Below, in pieces: positions 35,422-44,186 of a DNA stretch of 64,000 bases. A program made the translations under genes and the position numbers. The DNA comes from Acidobacteriota bacterium (GTDB taxonomy: Bacteria; Acidobacteriota; Thermoanaerobaculia; UBA5066), in the NCBI GenBank assembly GCA_029781975.1, contig JAKOVQ010000016.1, positions 1 through 64,000 of the forward strand, given 5' to 3'. The notes below the pieces were generated by a model. It was not told the origin of the DNA, did no database searches, and saw only the letters and a list, made by a program, of their open reading frames with translations. Within the stretch, counting starts at the first letter, position 1, and each line of letters starts with the position of its first letter.

Positions 35422-37674
35422 ATGGCCCGTCAACGCCCGCGCCCCGACCTCCCCCGCCCGGCTGCCGGTCGTCCCGCGTCGCGCACGCCCGCCGCCGTCG
35501 CCGGCGGTCTCGCCGCCCTCGCCCTCTCCGTGGCCACGGCCCTCCTCGCCGCGGACGCCCCCCCCGCGAAGAAGGCGTTGACGCTCGAGGCGGTCTCGGG
35601 CCCCTTCGGAGCCTTCGCCCGCGGCATCCAGGCCCTTCGCTGGCGCGACGGGAAGACGTTCACCTTCGTCGTCTCCGAGGGATTCGGCAAGGGTGCGAAG
35701 AGCGCCCTCTGGGAGGAGAGCGCCGAGAGCGGGAAGAAGATGAAGCTCCTCGACGCGATCCCGCTCGACGGCGTCGACCCGGGGGGGGAGCCGCGGACGC
35801 TCCCCGTGGCCGGCGCCCTCTGGAGCCCGAAGGGGACGGCGCTCCTCGCGTCGGGAGAGGACGACCTCTGGCTCTACGAGCTCGGGGCGAAGGCCGCCCG
35901 GCGCCTCACGAACGACGCCGCCGAGGAGGAGCACCCGACCTTCTCCCCCGACGGCTCCCGCGTCGCCTACGTGAAGGGGAACGACCTCTGGGTCGTCGAC
36001 CTTGAGGCCGGGAAGGAGACCCGCCTCACCCGGACCGGGAGCGCGACCGTCCTCAACGGGACCCTCGACTGGGTCTACGAGGAGGAGCTGGCGCACCGGA
36101 ACGGCGGGCGCTCGTTCGAGTGGTCGCCCGACTCGACGGCGATCGCCTACCTCAGGCTCGACCAGGCCCGCGTCCCCGAGTACCCGATCGTCGACTTCCT
36201 CCCGACGAACGGGAAGGTCGAGATGCAGCGCTACCCCTGTCCCGGCGACCCGAACGCGATCCCGTCCGTCCACCTCGTCACGGCATCCGGTCCGGACGCG
36301 GGGCGCGAGGTGGCGGCGACCCCAGACCCGGAGGAGCTCGTCAGCCCCGACCTGAGCTTCACCGCGGACGGGAAGGGGGTCTCCTTCACGACGATGGACC
36401 GGGGCCAGTCCTCGATCGACGCGTGGCTCCTCTCCCGCGACGGGACGATCCGCAAGCTCCTCCACGAGACCGACCCGGCCTGGATCAACTCGCACGAGCC
36501 GCCGATCTTCCTCCCCGACGGGTCGGGGTTCCTGTGGCAGTCGGAGCGGAGCGGCTTCCTCCACTTCTACCGGTACGGGATGGACGGGGCTCTCCGGGGC
36601 GCCGTGACGAAGGGGACGTGGATGGTCGACGGGAGCCACGACCTCGACGCGGCGGCGGGGACGCTCACCTTCGTCGGGACCGGGAAGGACCCGCGCGACC
36701 GTCAGGCGTACCGCGTGAGGTGGGACGGGACCGGCTTCACGCAGCTCACCTCCGAGCCCGGCACCCACAAGGTCGTGCCGGCGCCGGGCGGGGCGTATCT
36801 CCTCGACACCTTCTCGAGCGTCGACGCGCCGCCGAAGACGGTCCTCCGGGGGAAGGACGGGGCGGTGATCCGCCTCGTCGACCAGCCGGCGAACAAGCTG
36901 TCGGAGTACGCGCTCGGCGCCGTCGAGCTCGGCTCCTTCACGGGGTCGGACGGGACCCTCTTCTACACCCGCCTGGTCAAGCCCCCCGACTTCGACCCGT
37001 CGAAGAGGTACCCGGTCATCGTCGACGTCTACGGCGGGCCGCACGCGCAGGTGGTGACGAACTCCTTCCCCCGGTCGGCGTTCGACCAGCTCTGCGCCTC
37101 GAAGGGGTTCCTGGTCTTCTCCATGGACAACCGGGGCTCCTGGGGGCGAGGCCACGCCTTCGAGACGCCCATCCTGAAGCGGATGGGCGAGCAGGAGCTC
37201 GCGGACCAGCTCGAAGGGATCGCCTGGCTGAAGAGGAACCCGTGGGTCGACGGCTCGCGGATCGGGATCTGGGGCTGGTCGTACGGCGGCTACATGACGC
37301 TGTATGCCGCGACGCACGCGCCGGAGACCTTCAAGGTCGCCGTCGCGGGGGCGCCGGTGACGCACTGGAAGTACTACGACTCCATCTACACCGAGCGCTA
37401 CATGAAGCTCCCGGCCGACGGCAAGGATGCCTACGAGAAGACGGCCCCGCTGACGGCGGCCGCGAAGCTCGGGCCGAAGCTCCTGATCCTCCACGGCACC
37501 TCGGACGACAACGTCCACATGCAGCAGACCATCACCTTCGCCGACGCCCTGATGCGCGCCGGGAAGGACTTCACCTTCGTCCCGCTCCCGCGCCAGAAGC
37601 ACGGCCCGCGCGACCCGGCGGCCCGCCTCTACGCGAACAAGCGGATCCTGGAGTTCTTCGAGAAGAACCTGTGA
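35422..37674 (+). CDS. Dipeptidyl peptidase IV-type S9 serine peptidase
   Basis: A 750-residue S9 peptidase removing N-terminal dipeptides, typically after Pro or Ala. An N-terminal hydrophobic segment (about 24-45) exports it. Residues 60-500 form the beta-propeller (LWSPKGTALLA, FSPDGSRVAYV), including YEEEL, whose Glu pair binds the substrate N-terminus in DPP IV. The hydrolase domain has GWSYGGY (Ser620), Asp695 in GTSDDNVH and His727 in KHGPRD. TATCGT lies 9 nt before the ATG. It is followed by a proline iminopeptidase gene, a consistent pair for proline-rich peptide use. Confidence 0.95.
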   Translation: MARQRPRPDLPRPAAGRPASRTPAAVAGGLAALALSVATALLAADAPPAKKALTLEAVSGPFGAFARGIQALRWRDGKTFTFVVSEGFGKGAKSALWEESAESGKKMKLLDAIPLDGVDPGGEPRTLPVAGALWSPKGTALLASGEDDLWLYELGAKAARRLTNDAAEEEHPTFSPDGSRVAYVKGNDLWVVDLEAGKETRLTRTGSATVLNGTLDWVYEEELAHRNGGRSFEWSPDSTAIAYLRLDQARVPEYPIVDFLPTNGKVEMQRYPCPGDPNAIPSVHLVTASGPDAGREVAATPDPEELVSPDLSFTADGKGVSFTTMDRGQSSIDAWLLSRDGTIRKLLHETDPAWINSHEPPIFLPDGSGFLWQSERSGFLHFYRYGMDGALRGAVTKGTWMVDGSHDLDAAAGTLTFVGTGKDPRDRQAYRVRWDGTGFTQLTSEPGTHKVVPAPGGAYLLDTFSSVDAPPKTVLRGKDGAVIRLVDQPANKLSEYALGAVELGSFTGSDGTLFYTRLVKPPDFDPSKRYPVIVDVYGGPHAQVVTNSFPRSAFDQLCASKGFLVFSMDNRGSWGRGHAFETPILKRMGEQELADQLEGIAWLKRNPWVDGSRIGIWGWSYGGYMTLYAATHAPETFKVAVAGAPVTHWKYYDSIYTERYMKLPADGKDAYEKTAPLTAAAKLGPKLLILHGTSDDNVHMQQTITFADALMRAGKDFTFVPLPRQKHGPRDPAARLYANKRILEFFEKNL

Positions 37675-37705
37675 ACGGCGGCCGCGCGCGCGGCCCGGAG
37701 GAAAC

Positions 37706-38695
37706 ATGGCGACGACGGCAGGCACGCCCCATCCCGTGAAGGACCCCGTCAGCTGGCAGTACCCCGACATCGAGCCCTACCGGACCGGGAGGCTCCCGGT
37801 CAGCGGCGGCCACGACCTCTACTTCGAGGAGAGCGGCAACCCGAAGGGGAAGCCGGTCGTCTTCGTCCACGGCGGGCCGGGGGGCGGGACCGACCCGAAG
37901 ATGCGGCGCTTCTTCCATCCCGGCAAGTACCGGATCGTCCTCTTCGACCAGCGGGGCTCGGGGAAGAGCACCCCCTACGCCAGCCTCGAGAACAACACGA
38001 CGTGGGACCTCGTGGCCGACATGGAGAAGCTGCGGGAGCACCTCGGCATCCAGAGGTGGCAGGTCTTCGGCGGCTCGTGGGGATCGACCCTCGGCCTCGC
38101 CTACGCCGAGACCCACCCCGACCGCGTCACCGAGCTCGTCCTGCGCGGCATCTTCCTCCTCCGGAAGAAGGAGATCGACTGGTTCTACCAGTCGGGCGCG
38201 TCGATCCTCTTCCCCGACGCCTGGGAGCCCTACCTCGCCCACATCCCCGAGGCCGAGCGGGGCGACCTCCTCTCGGCCTACTACAAGCGGCTGACGAGCG
38301 ACGACCCGGCGGTGCGGGTCGCCGCCGCCAAGGTCTGGAGCGGCTGGGAGGGAGCCACGTCGAAGCTCCTCCCGGACGCGGCCTTCACGAGCCACTACGA
38401 GGAGGACGAGTTCGCCCTCGCGTTCGCGCGGATCGAGGCGCACTACTTCCACCACAAGGGGTTCTTCGAGGTGGACGACCAGCTCCTCCGCGACGCCGGA
38501 AGGATCCGCCACATCCCCGGCGTCATCGTCCAGGGGCGCTACGACGTCGTCTGCCCCATCGACAGCGCCTGGGCCCTCCACCGCGCCTGGCCCGAGGCCG
38601 ACTTCGTGATCACCCCCGACAGCGGGCACAGCGCCTACGAGCCGCCGAACAGCCGCGCGCTCGTCGCCGCGACGGACCGCTTCGCGGGGATCTGA
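37706..38695 (+). CDS. pip: Proline iminopeptidase
   Basis: A 329-residue S33 alpha/beta-hydrolase that removes N-terminal proline. HGGPGGG (oxyanion region), DQRGSGKS and GGSWGSTL (Ser124) are the standard motifs; Asp in GRYDVVCP and His in SGHSAYEP complete the triad. No signal peptide is seen, so it acts in the cytoplasm. GGAGGAAAC precedes the ATG, 31 bp after the DPP IV stop, implying one transcript. Together they would complete breakdown of imported proline peptides. Confidence 0.95.
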   Translation: MATTAGTPHPVKDPVSWQYPDIEPYRTGRLPVSGGHDLYFEESGNPKGKPVVFVHGGPGGGTDPKMRRFFHPGKYRIVLFDQRGSGKSTPYASLENNTTWDLVADMEKLREHLGIQRWQVFGGSWGSTLGLAYAETHPDRVTELVLRGIFLLRKKEIDWFYQSGASILFPDAWEPYLAHIPEAERGDLLSAYYKRLTSDDPAVRVAAAKVWSGWEGATSKLLPDAAFTSHYEEDEFALAFARIEAHYFHHKGFFEVDDQLLRDAGRIRHIPGVIVQGRYDVVCPIDSAWALHRAWPEADFVITPDSGHSAYEPPNSRALVAATDRFAGI

Positions 38696-38785
38696 CGGGT
38701 CGGCGGGGCGCGCCGGAAGAGGATCCCGCTCGACGGAGGCCGGGGGGGCCTTGGGCCGGCCCGAAGGCCGTGGCTCCCCCGGACC

Positions 38786-39232
38786 TCAGACCGCCATCGC
38801 GGCCGCGTGGAGCTCCCGCCCCTCCCCCTTCACCGCCTTGGAGACGATGCAGTACTTCTCGGCGAGCTGGAGCGTCTTCTCGACGTCGGCCGCTCGCTCG
38901 GCGAGGAGCGCGGCGGGGACGTGGGCGTGGAGGTCGATCCTCACCACGCGATAGCCGCCGGCGGGGTCCTTGTCGAGCTCGAGCGACCCCTCGACGTGCG
39001 GCGCGTCGATCGGGACGCGGAGCTTGGCGAGGAAGATCGCCCACGTCTGGACGAAGCACGCGAGGACGGCGCCGAGGAGGAGCTCCTCGGGGTTCGTCAG
39101 CTCCGCGCGCCCGCCGAGCGACGGGGCGCCGCCGAAGCGGGTCGCGAGGGTGCCGCTGCCGCTGGCGAGGGCCCCCTCCCTCTCGTTCGGGTTCCAGGTG
39201 GACGACGCGGTGTAGCGATGCTCGTCGGACAC
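38786..39232 (-). CDS. OsmC/Ohr-family peroxidase
   Basis: A 148-residue OsmC-like protein. The two redox cysteines are Cys59 (VLACFVQTW) and Cys128 (KYCIVSKA), the typical pair that reduces organic hydroperoxides. The fold pattern and length match the family. The start is GTG with AAGGAGT upstream. It is convergent with pip. Membership is clear; whether it is Ohr or OsmC subtype is not. Confidence 0.9.
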   Translation of the reverse strand: MSDEHRYTASSTWNPNEREGALASGSGTLATRFGGAPSLGGRAELTNPEELLLGAVLACFVQTWAIFLAKLRVPIDAPHVEGSLELDKDPAGGYRVVRIDLHAHVPAALLAERAADVEKTLQLAEKYCIVSKAVKGEGRELHAAAMAV

Positions 39233-39271
39233 GGGGACTCCTTCCGGCCCTCGATCGGGCCTGGCGCGCGT

Positions 39272-40627
39272 CTAGCCCTGGTCGGGCAGCTGGTCGGGGT
39301 TCCAGGCCTTCGGCGCGCTGAAGGCGCGCGCCGAGAAGAGGGTCGAAAGGCCCAGGGGGACGAGGCCCGGGAGGCCGCGGCGCGCGTCGAACGCGTCGAC
39401 CACCCGCGCCACCTCGGGCGGCGCGGCCGGCGGGGAGACCATCCTCGAGCGGGCGAGGAGCCCGGGGGGCGCCTCGAGCCGGACCTTCCCCCACGGCTCG
39501 GAGAGGGCGGCCTCCTCCTCGGGGGCGAGCGGCGCGACGCCGCCGAGCGCGAGGGTGCCGGAGAGGAGCGCGAGGAGGAGCGGGAGGTCGCGGAAGAGGG
39601 GGATCCCGGTCTCGAACCGGAACGTCCTCACCTCTCTCCGCCCCCCGGGGCTCCACCCGGCGAACCGGTACGGGCGCGTCGGGTGCCCGGCGTTCGCGAT
39701 GGCCGACCAGACGAGCGCGATCGGCCAGAGAGGGATCGAGAGGACGAGGAGGACGAGGGCCGCGAGCCGGCTTCCGACTCCGGGCGCCGGGGCCCTGCCC
39801 GCGGCCGACGGGAGGAGGTCGGTGAGCCGGGTGACGGCGCCGGTCTCCGGGTCGACGACGCGGTTCTGCGTGACGACGGCGTCCGCGAGCTTCACCCCCG
39901 AAGGGACGACCGTCCGCGGCAGGACGGTCACGCCGGACAGCTCCGCCCCGTCCAGGACGACGGCCTCCTCCGCGACGCTCGTCCCCCCCTTGAGCCTGGC
40001 CCTCGGCCCGACCGTCGCGCGCGGCGAGACGGCGGAGGCCTCCGCCCCGCGGTCGGCCCGCCAGAACGCCGCGAGCGAGTCGAGCGGCTTCGCCTCCACG
40101 TCCAGCGCCAGGGGGACGTGGTCCTTCGCGAGCGCCCAGCCGGGGTCGGCCGGCTCGCGCGGGAGCTCCACCTTCTTCAGCGCCTGCGGCTCGATCCGCC
40201 AGAGACCGAGCGGGCGCGCCCGGTCGCCGGACGCGACGGCCGCGACGACCGGCTCCGTTCGGGACTCGACGGCCGAGACGAAGCCGGAGATCGCCCCCTC
40301 CGTCCCGACGTCGCCCCGGACGACGAGCGTCTCGCCGTCGAGGCGCTGCTCCAGCCGGCGGAGGACGTCCCCCGGGCTCTCCGACTCCTCGCGGCGGACG
40401 TACTCGAGGGCGATCCCCCAGCGGATCCCCTTCCCGAACCGCCGCTCGACCTCCCCCGCCCGCGGCCCGACGACGCAGAGCGCCGTCCGGATCCCGGAGG
40501 AGACGAGCGCCTCGAGCGTCCGCTCCAGGGCGGGGGCCGATCGGATCGGGAAGAGGGCGGGCACCGTCACGTCGGAGAGGGGAGCGAGGGACGAGCCGTC
40601 CCGGTCGGCGAAGAGGACCGTCGTCAT
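39272..40627 (-). CDS. Degenerate nucleotidyltransferase fused to sugar-transferase-like domain
   Basis: A 451-residue fusion. Residues 1-180 resemble an NDP-sugar nucleotidyltransferase, but the Gly-rich loop is ADRDGSSLAPLSD and the Lys of the PK motif is absent (VPALFPI). Residues 195-260 look like left-handed beta-helix turns (ATVGPRARLKGGTSV). A hydrophobic helix at 287-310 is followed by a region aligning by eye with bacterial undecaprenyl-phosphate sugar transferases (REVRTFRFET for the KFRTM block, LFRDLPLLLALLSGTLALGGVAPL for LPQL..GDMSLVGPRP), with several key residues changed. It starts 11 bp after the upstream GT39-like gene and probably serves envelope glycan assembly in a regulatory or divergent catalytic role. 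Confidence 0.65.
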   Translation of the reverse strand: MTTVLFADRDGSSLAPLSDVTVPALFPIRSAPALERTLEALVSSGIRTALCVVGPRAGEVERRFGKGIRWGIALEYVRREESESPGDVLRRLEQRLDGETLVVRGDVGTEGAISGFVSAVESRTEPVVAAVASGDRARPLGLWRIEPQALKKVELPREPADPGWALAKDHVPLALDVEAKPLDSLAAFWRADRGAEASAVSPRATVGPRARLKGGTSVAEEAVVLDGAELSGVTVLPRTVVPSGVKLADAVVTQNRVVDPETGAVTRLTDLLPSAAGRAPAPGVGSRLAALVLLVLSIPLWPIALVWSAIANAGHPTRPYRFAGWSPGGRREVRTFRFETGIPLFRDLPLLLALLSGTLALGGVAPLAPEEEAALSEPWGKVRLEAPPGLLARSRMVSPPAAPPEVARVVDAFDARRGLPGLVPLGLSTLFSARAFSAPKAWNPDQLPDQG

Positions 40628-40638
40628 GCGGCCGTCGA

Positions 40639-42387
40639 TTATGCGGGAGGCGGCGCCGGGGCGAGGTAGACGCGCAGGCCGGTCCTCCTCCCGGCCCGGG
40701 CGTCGACCTCGGAGGTGACGTCGCGGGCCTCGGCGGCGAGCCAGGCGCGGACGTCCTCGGGAGGGGCCGACGCTCCGGGGGGGGCGTCCGAGCGGTAGAC
40801 CCAGAAGGCGACGTGCCCTTTTCGCGCCTCGGCGGCGACCGCCGCGACGGACCGGACGTCGGCCCAGCTCCGCCCCGTCCGGAAGAGGTGGAACTCCAGG
40901 ACCTCGGGCTCGGGCGAGCGGAAGGCGACGTCGCGCGGGTCGAGCCGGGCGACGGCCGGAGCCACCTGCTGGGCGACGGCCCGGAGGCCCGTCCTGTGGC
41001 GGAGGAGGGCCTCTTCGATGAAGCGGGCCGCTCCGACCGCCTCCGAGACGAGGAGGGTCCCGAGGAAGGCGAAGGTCACCGGGCCCGCGTACCGCGTCCG
41101 CGCCGCGAGGGCGCCCGAGACGAGGACCGCCGCCGCCGCGGTGCAGAGGACGATCGACGCCACCGGGCCCCAGCGGGGAAGGAGGCCGGGCGCCTCGCCT
41201 CCGCCGTGGTCGATCAGGAGGAGCGCTCCCGCGAGGACGACGACGCCGGAGACGACCGCGGTGGTCGTCTCGAGGCGGACGCGGAGCGGCGACCGCGGAC
41301 GTGCCAGGAGCGCGGCCGCGCCGAGGCCGAGGAAGGCCGAGAGGGCGGGGAGGACCGGCGTGGACGAGAGCTGGAGCCTCCCCGAGACGGCGACGAGGTA
41401 GAGGAGCTCCACGCCGTAGACCACCCAGAGCGCGCCGTGCGAGAGGCGTCGCTCCCCCCCGGTCGCGCCCGAGGCGATCTCCGCGTCGACGATCCCCCGG
41501 GAGAGGAAGCCGATGCCGAGCCCCCCGAGAGGGAGGAGGAAGAAGAGGGTCCGGACGATGACCCTCACCTCGGTGGTGATCACCCCCCCGACGGCCAGCC
41601 GGCGAAGCGCCTCCGGCGCCGAGGCGAGCGCCCGATGGACCTGCGGGGCGACGGCGCCGGGCGAGACGATGGCGGTCACGAGGAGCTGGAGCCCCGCGGT
41701 GAGGAGGAAGCTGCCGAGGAGCAGCACGGTCGACTTCTTCGTCCGGCCCAGCGAGAAGAGGCGGGGGCGAAGGGCCAGGGCGGCCGCGAGGGGAAGGATG
41801 AAGAGGAAGACGGCCGTCCCCTTCGCGAGGAAGCCGAGGCCGAAGAGGAACCCCGAGAGAGGCGCCTCCGCCAGGCTGTCCTCCTCGAACGCGCGGAGCC
41901 CGAAGATGATCCCCCCCAGGCCGAGGGCGGTCAGCGTCGGCTCGACCGACGCCACCCGCGACGCCGCCACGAGCGGCGGCGCCAGCGCGGCGAACGCGCC
42001 GGCGAGGTGCCCCGCGGGCTGCCCGTACCCCCGGCGGACGATCCGCTCGAGGACGAGCGCCCCCAGGAGCCCGGCGAAGACGGAGGGGAGGCGGAGCGCC
42101 CACTCGTAGGGGCCGAAGACCTTCACGCCGACGGCGAGGAGCGCGGGGAAGAAGACGGGCGTGCCGCTCGCCTCGCCCAGCGGGGTCGAGGCCGGAGCGA
42201 AGAACTGCGGAAGCCCCCCCTCGACGATGTTGCGGGCGCCGACGGCCCAGCTCCCCTCGTCGGTACCGAGGAGGTCGGGGGCTCCCAGGCTGACGAGCCG
42301 GAGGAGGAGGCCTGCGAGGAGCGCCGCCAGGAAGAGGAGCCGGCCCGAGGCTTCGGGGTCTTCGGCCGTCAGGCCCGCGGGCGTCAC
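40639..42387 (-). CDS. GT39/ArnT-like membrane glycosyltransferase
   Basis: A 582-residue polytopic protein with about 12 hydrophobic helices. LGTDEGSWAVGARNIVEGG after helix 1 has the acidic pair typical of lipid-linked-sugar GT-C enzymes (dolichyl/undecaprenyl-phosphate mannosyl- or arabinosyltransferase type). The C-terminal 110 residues are a soluble domain. GTG 42387 was chosen because TATACT lies 8 nt upstream and the extension is Arg-rich. It heads a two-gene minus-strand unit with the nucleotidyltransferase/sugar-transferase fusion and is divergent from the GT2 gene. Sugar and acceptor are unknown. Confidence 0.85.
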   Translation of the reverse strand: MTPAGLTAEDPEASGRLLFLAALLAGLLLRLVSLGAPDLLGTDEGSWAVGARNIVEGGLPQFFAPASTPLGEASGTPVFFPALLAVGVKVFGPYEWALRLPSVFAGLLGALVLERIVRRGYGQPAGHLAGAFAALAPPLVAASRVASVEPTLTALGLGGIIFGLRAFEEDSLAEAPLSGFLFGLGFLAKGTAVFLFILPLAAALALRPRLFSLGRTKKSTVLLLGSFLLTAGLQLLVTAIVSPGAVAPQVHRALASAPEALRRLAVGGVITTEVRVIVRTLFFLLPLGGLGIGFLSRGIVDAEIASGATGGERRLSHGALWVVYGVELLYLVAVSGRLQLSSTPVLPALSAFLGLGAAALLARPRSPLRVRLETTTAVVSGVVVLAGALLLIDHGGGEAPGLLPRWGPVASIVLCTAAAAVLVSGALAARTRYAGPVTFAFLGTLLVSEAVGAARFIEEALLRHRTGLRAVAQQVAPAVARLDPRDVAFRSPEPEVLEFHLFRTGRSWADVRSVAAVAAEARKGHVAFWVYRSDAPPGASAPPEDVRAWLAAEARDVTSEVDARAGRRTGLRVYLAPAPPPA

Positions 42388-42478
42388 GATCCGCGAGTAT
42401 ACGGGCCGCCGTCGTCGCCCGGCGGCTCCCTCCCCTGCGGGGCTCCGCTGCCGCCCCGGCTCGATGCAAAATCCGGCC

Positions 42479-43279
42479 ATGCGGGAAGGGACGCCGCGCG
42501 CCGGGCTCTCCGTCGTGGTCATCGCCCGCGACGAGGAGGACCGGCTCCCCCGCACGATCGCCTCCGTCCGCTTCGCCGACGAGGTGGTGGTCGTCGTCGA
42601 CGAGCGCTCGACGGACCGGACGGCGGAGGTCGCGCGGGCGGCCGGCGCGCTCGTCGTCGTCCGGAGGTTCGACGGCTTCGGCCCGCAGAAGAACGCCGGC
42701 GTGGACGCCGCGCGGGGCCCGTGGATCCTCTCGCTCGACGCGGACGAGGAGGTCGACGCCGAGCTGGCGGCGGCGATCCCCCCCGCCCTGGCGGCGGCCG
42801 CCCGGCGGTCTCCGCCCCGGCCGGCCGCGTTCCGCGTCGCGATCCGCCTCGAGTTCCTGGGGCGCCCGCTCCGCCACGGCCGCGGGACCCTTTCGCACCC
42901 GATCCGGCTCTACCACAAGGAGCACGCCCGCTTCTGCGACGCGCCGGTCCACGAGGCGCTGCGGACGTCGGGCCGTCCCGGAGCCGTGCGCGGCACCGTC
43001 CTTCACCGCTCGTACCGGGACCTCGCGCACTACCTCGAGAAGCTCGACCTCTACACGACGCTCGCCGCCGAGGCGCGCGCCCGGAGCGGAAGGCGCCCCT
43101 CCCCGCTCCTGCCGCTCCGGATCGCGGCGGCGGTCGTCGACTCGGCCGTCCTCCGGCTCGGCGTCCTCGACGGCGCCCCCGGCCTGGTCTGGGCGGGCCT
43201 CTCCGCGGGGGCGGTCGGGTTCAAGAACCTCAAGCTCACCGAGCGGCTCGCGAGCGCCCGCCCCGCGAGCCCTTCGTGA
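42479..43279 (+). CDS. Family 2 glycosyltransferase
   Basis: A 266-residue GT2 of the WaaE/LgtF-like type that adds glucose or a related sugar to LPS core or similar acceptors. LSVVVIARDEEDRLPRTIASV, DERSTDRTAEVA and the DXD-like LSLDADEEVD motif are clear. Catalytic-loop QKNAGVD is present. The C-terminus has a hydrophobic stretch (AAAVVDSAVLRLGVL). An ATG 15 bp upstream is an alternative start. Its TGA overlaps the GTG of the polysaccharide deacetylase gene, so they are coupled. Confidence 0.9.
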   Translation: MREGTPRAGLSVVVIARDEEDRLPRTIASVRFADEVVVVVDERSTDRTAEVARAAGALVVVRRFDGFGPQKNAGVDAARGPWILSLDADEEVDAELAAAIPPALAAAARRSPPRPAAFRVAIRLEFLGRPLRHGRGTLSHPIRLYHKEHARFCDAPVHEALRTSGRPGAVRGTVLHRSYRDLAHYLEKLDLYTTLAAEARARSGRRPSPLLPLRIAAAVVDSAVLRLGVLDGAPGLVWAGLSAGAVGFKNLKLTERLASARPASPS

Positions 43280-44061
43280 TCGGCGCCTGGGTCGCCGGGG
43301 CGGGAGGCCTCGCCCTCGCCTTCTCCCTTCGCTACACCTGGTGGCGCCCGAAGCGCCCGGGGGTCCCCGTCCTCATGTACCACCAGGTCGGCCCGCACCG
43401 GCCCGGGTCGCGCCTCGACCGCTGGCGCGTCCGCCCGGCCGACCTCGCGCGCCAGCTCGACCACCTCCGCCGGCTCGGCCTCGTCGGCGTGCCGCTCCGC
43501 GACCTCCTCGACGATCCGCCGCGCGCACGGGGCGACCGGCGCGTCGTCCTCACCTTCGACGACGGGTTCGACGGCGTCCGGACCGGGGCGCTCCCGCTCC
43601 TCGCCGCCCGTGGCTTCCGCGCGACGGTCTTCGTCATCTCGGGCAAGCTCGGGGGCGCGAACGACTGGGACGGCGAGAGCCCCGCCGAGCCGCTCCTCTC
43701 CGCCGCCGGCGTCCGCGAGCTCCTCGCCGCGGGCTGGGAGATCGGGTCGCACGGCGCGACGCACCGCCCCCTCCCGGAGCTCGACGACCGCCGGATCGAG
43801 GAGGAGACGGCCGGGAGCCGCGCGGCGCTCGAGGCGGTGACCGGTGGGGCGGTCGTCTCCTTCTGCTACCCGTACGGCGCGTGCGACGCGCGCGTGGAGG
43901 CCGCGGTCCGCGCCGCCGGCTACCGGCTCGCGACGGTCATCCGCGGCGGGCTCGTGCGGGACCTCGCCGACCCGCTCCGCCTGAAGAGGGTCGCCGTCCG
44001 CGGGACGAACGACCTCCTCGACTTCCGCCTCGCGCTTCGCCGCGGCCGATCGCGCCTCTGA
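43276..44061 (+). CDS. Polysaccharide deacetylase (NodB domain) with N-terminal anchor
   Basis: A 261-residue carbohydrate esterase family 4 protein. An N-terminal hydrophobic segment (IGAWVAGAGGLALAFSL) likely anchors it. The metal and catalytic residues are visible: TFDDGFDG (Asp95/Asp96) and SHGATH (His159, His163), with a C-terminal SFCYPYGACD. It should remove N- or O-acetyl groups from a glycan. The GTG start overlaps the GT2 stop, so deacetylation and glycosyl transfer are probably linked in one envelope pathway. Confidence 0.92.
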   Translation: MIGAWVAGAGGLALAFSLRYTWWRPKRPGVPVLMYHQVGPHRPGSRLDRWRVRPADLARQLDHLRRLGLVGVPLRDLLDDPPRARGDRRVVLTFDDGFDGVRTGALPLLAARGFRATVFVISGKLGGANDWDGESPAEPLLSAAGVRELLAAGWEIGSHGATHRPLPELDDRRIEEETAGSRAALEAVTGGAVVSFCYPYGACDARVEAAVRAAGYRLATVIRGGLVRDLADPLRLKRVAVRGTNDLLDFRLALRRGRSRL

Positions 44062-44091
44062 CCGGGTGGGCCCGGCCGGGGCCACGCCCCC

Positions 44092-44115
44092 GTCGTCGCG
44101 TCGTCGCGTCGTCGC
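44092..44115. repeat. Three tandem copies of GTCGTCGC
   Basis: Three exact 8-bp units lie end to end, with a partial fourth (GTCG), in the 125-bp gap between the deacetylase and NTase-like genes. No function is evident. Confidence 0.7.
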
Positions 44116-44186
44116 GTCGACGGGCCGTCCTGCCGCCGCGCCGCCGCGCGCTCCTGCCGACATCGGCGGCGTCGCCGGCGTCGCCG

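Noticed and set aside
40627-40641. CATAAT 10 nt before the nucleotidyltransferase/sugar-transferase start as another leaderless promoter
   Set aside because: The hexamer overlaps the TAA stop codon of the upstream gene 11 bp away in the same operon, so the match is probably coincidental.
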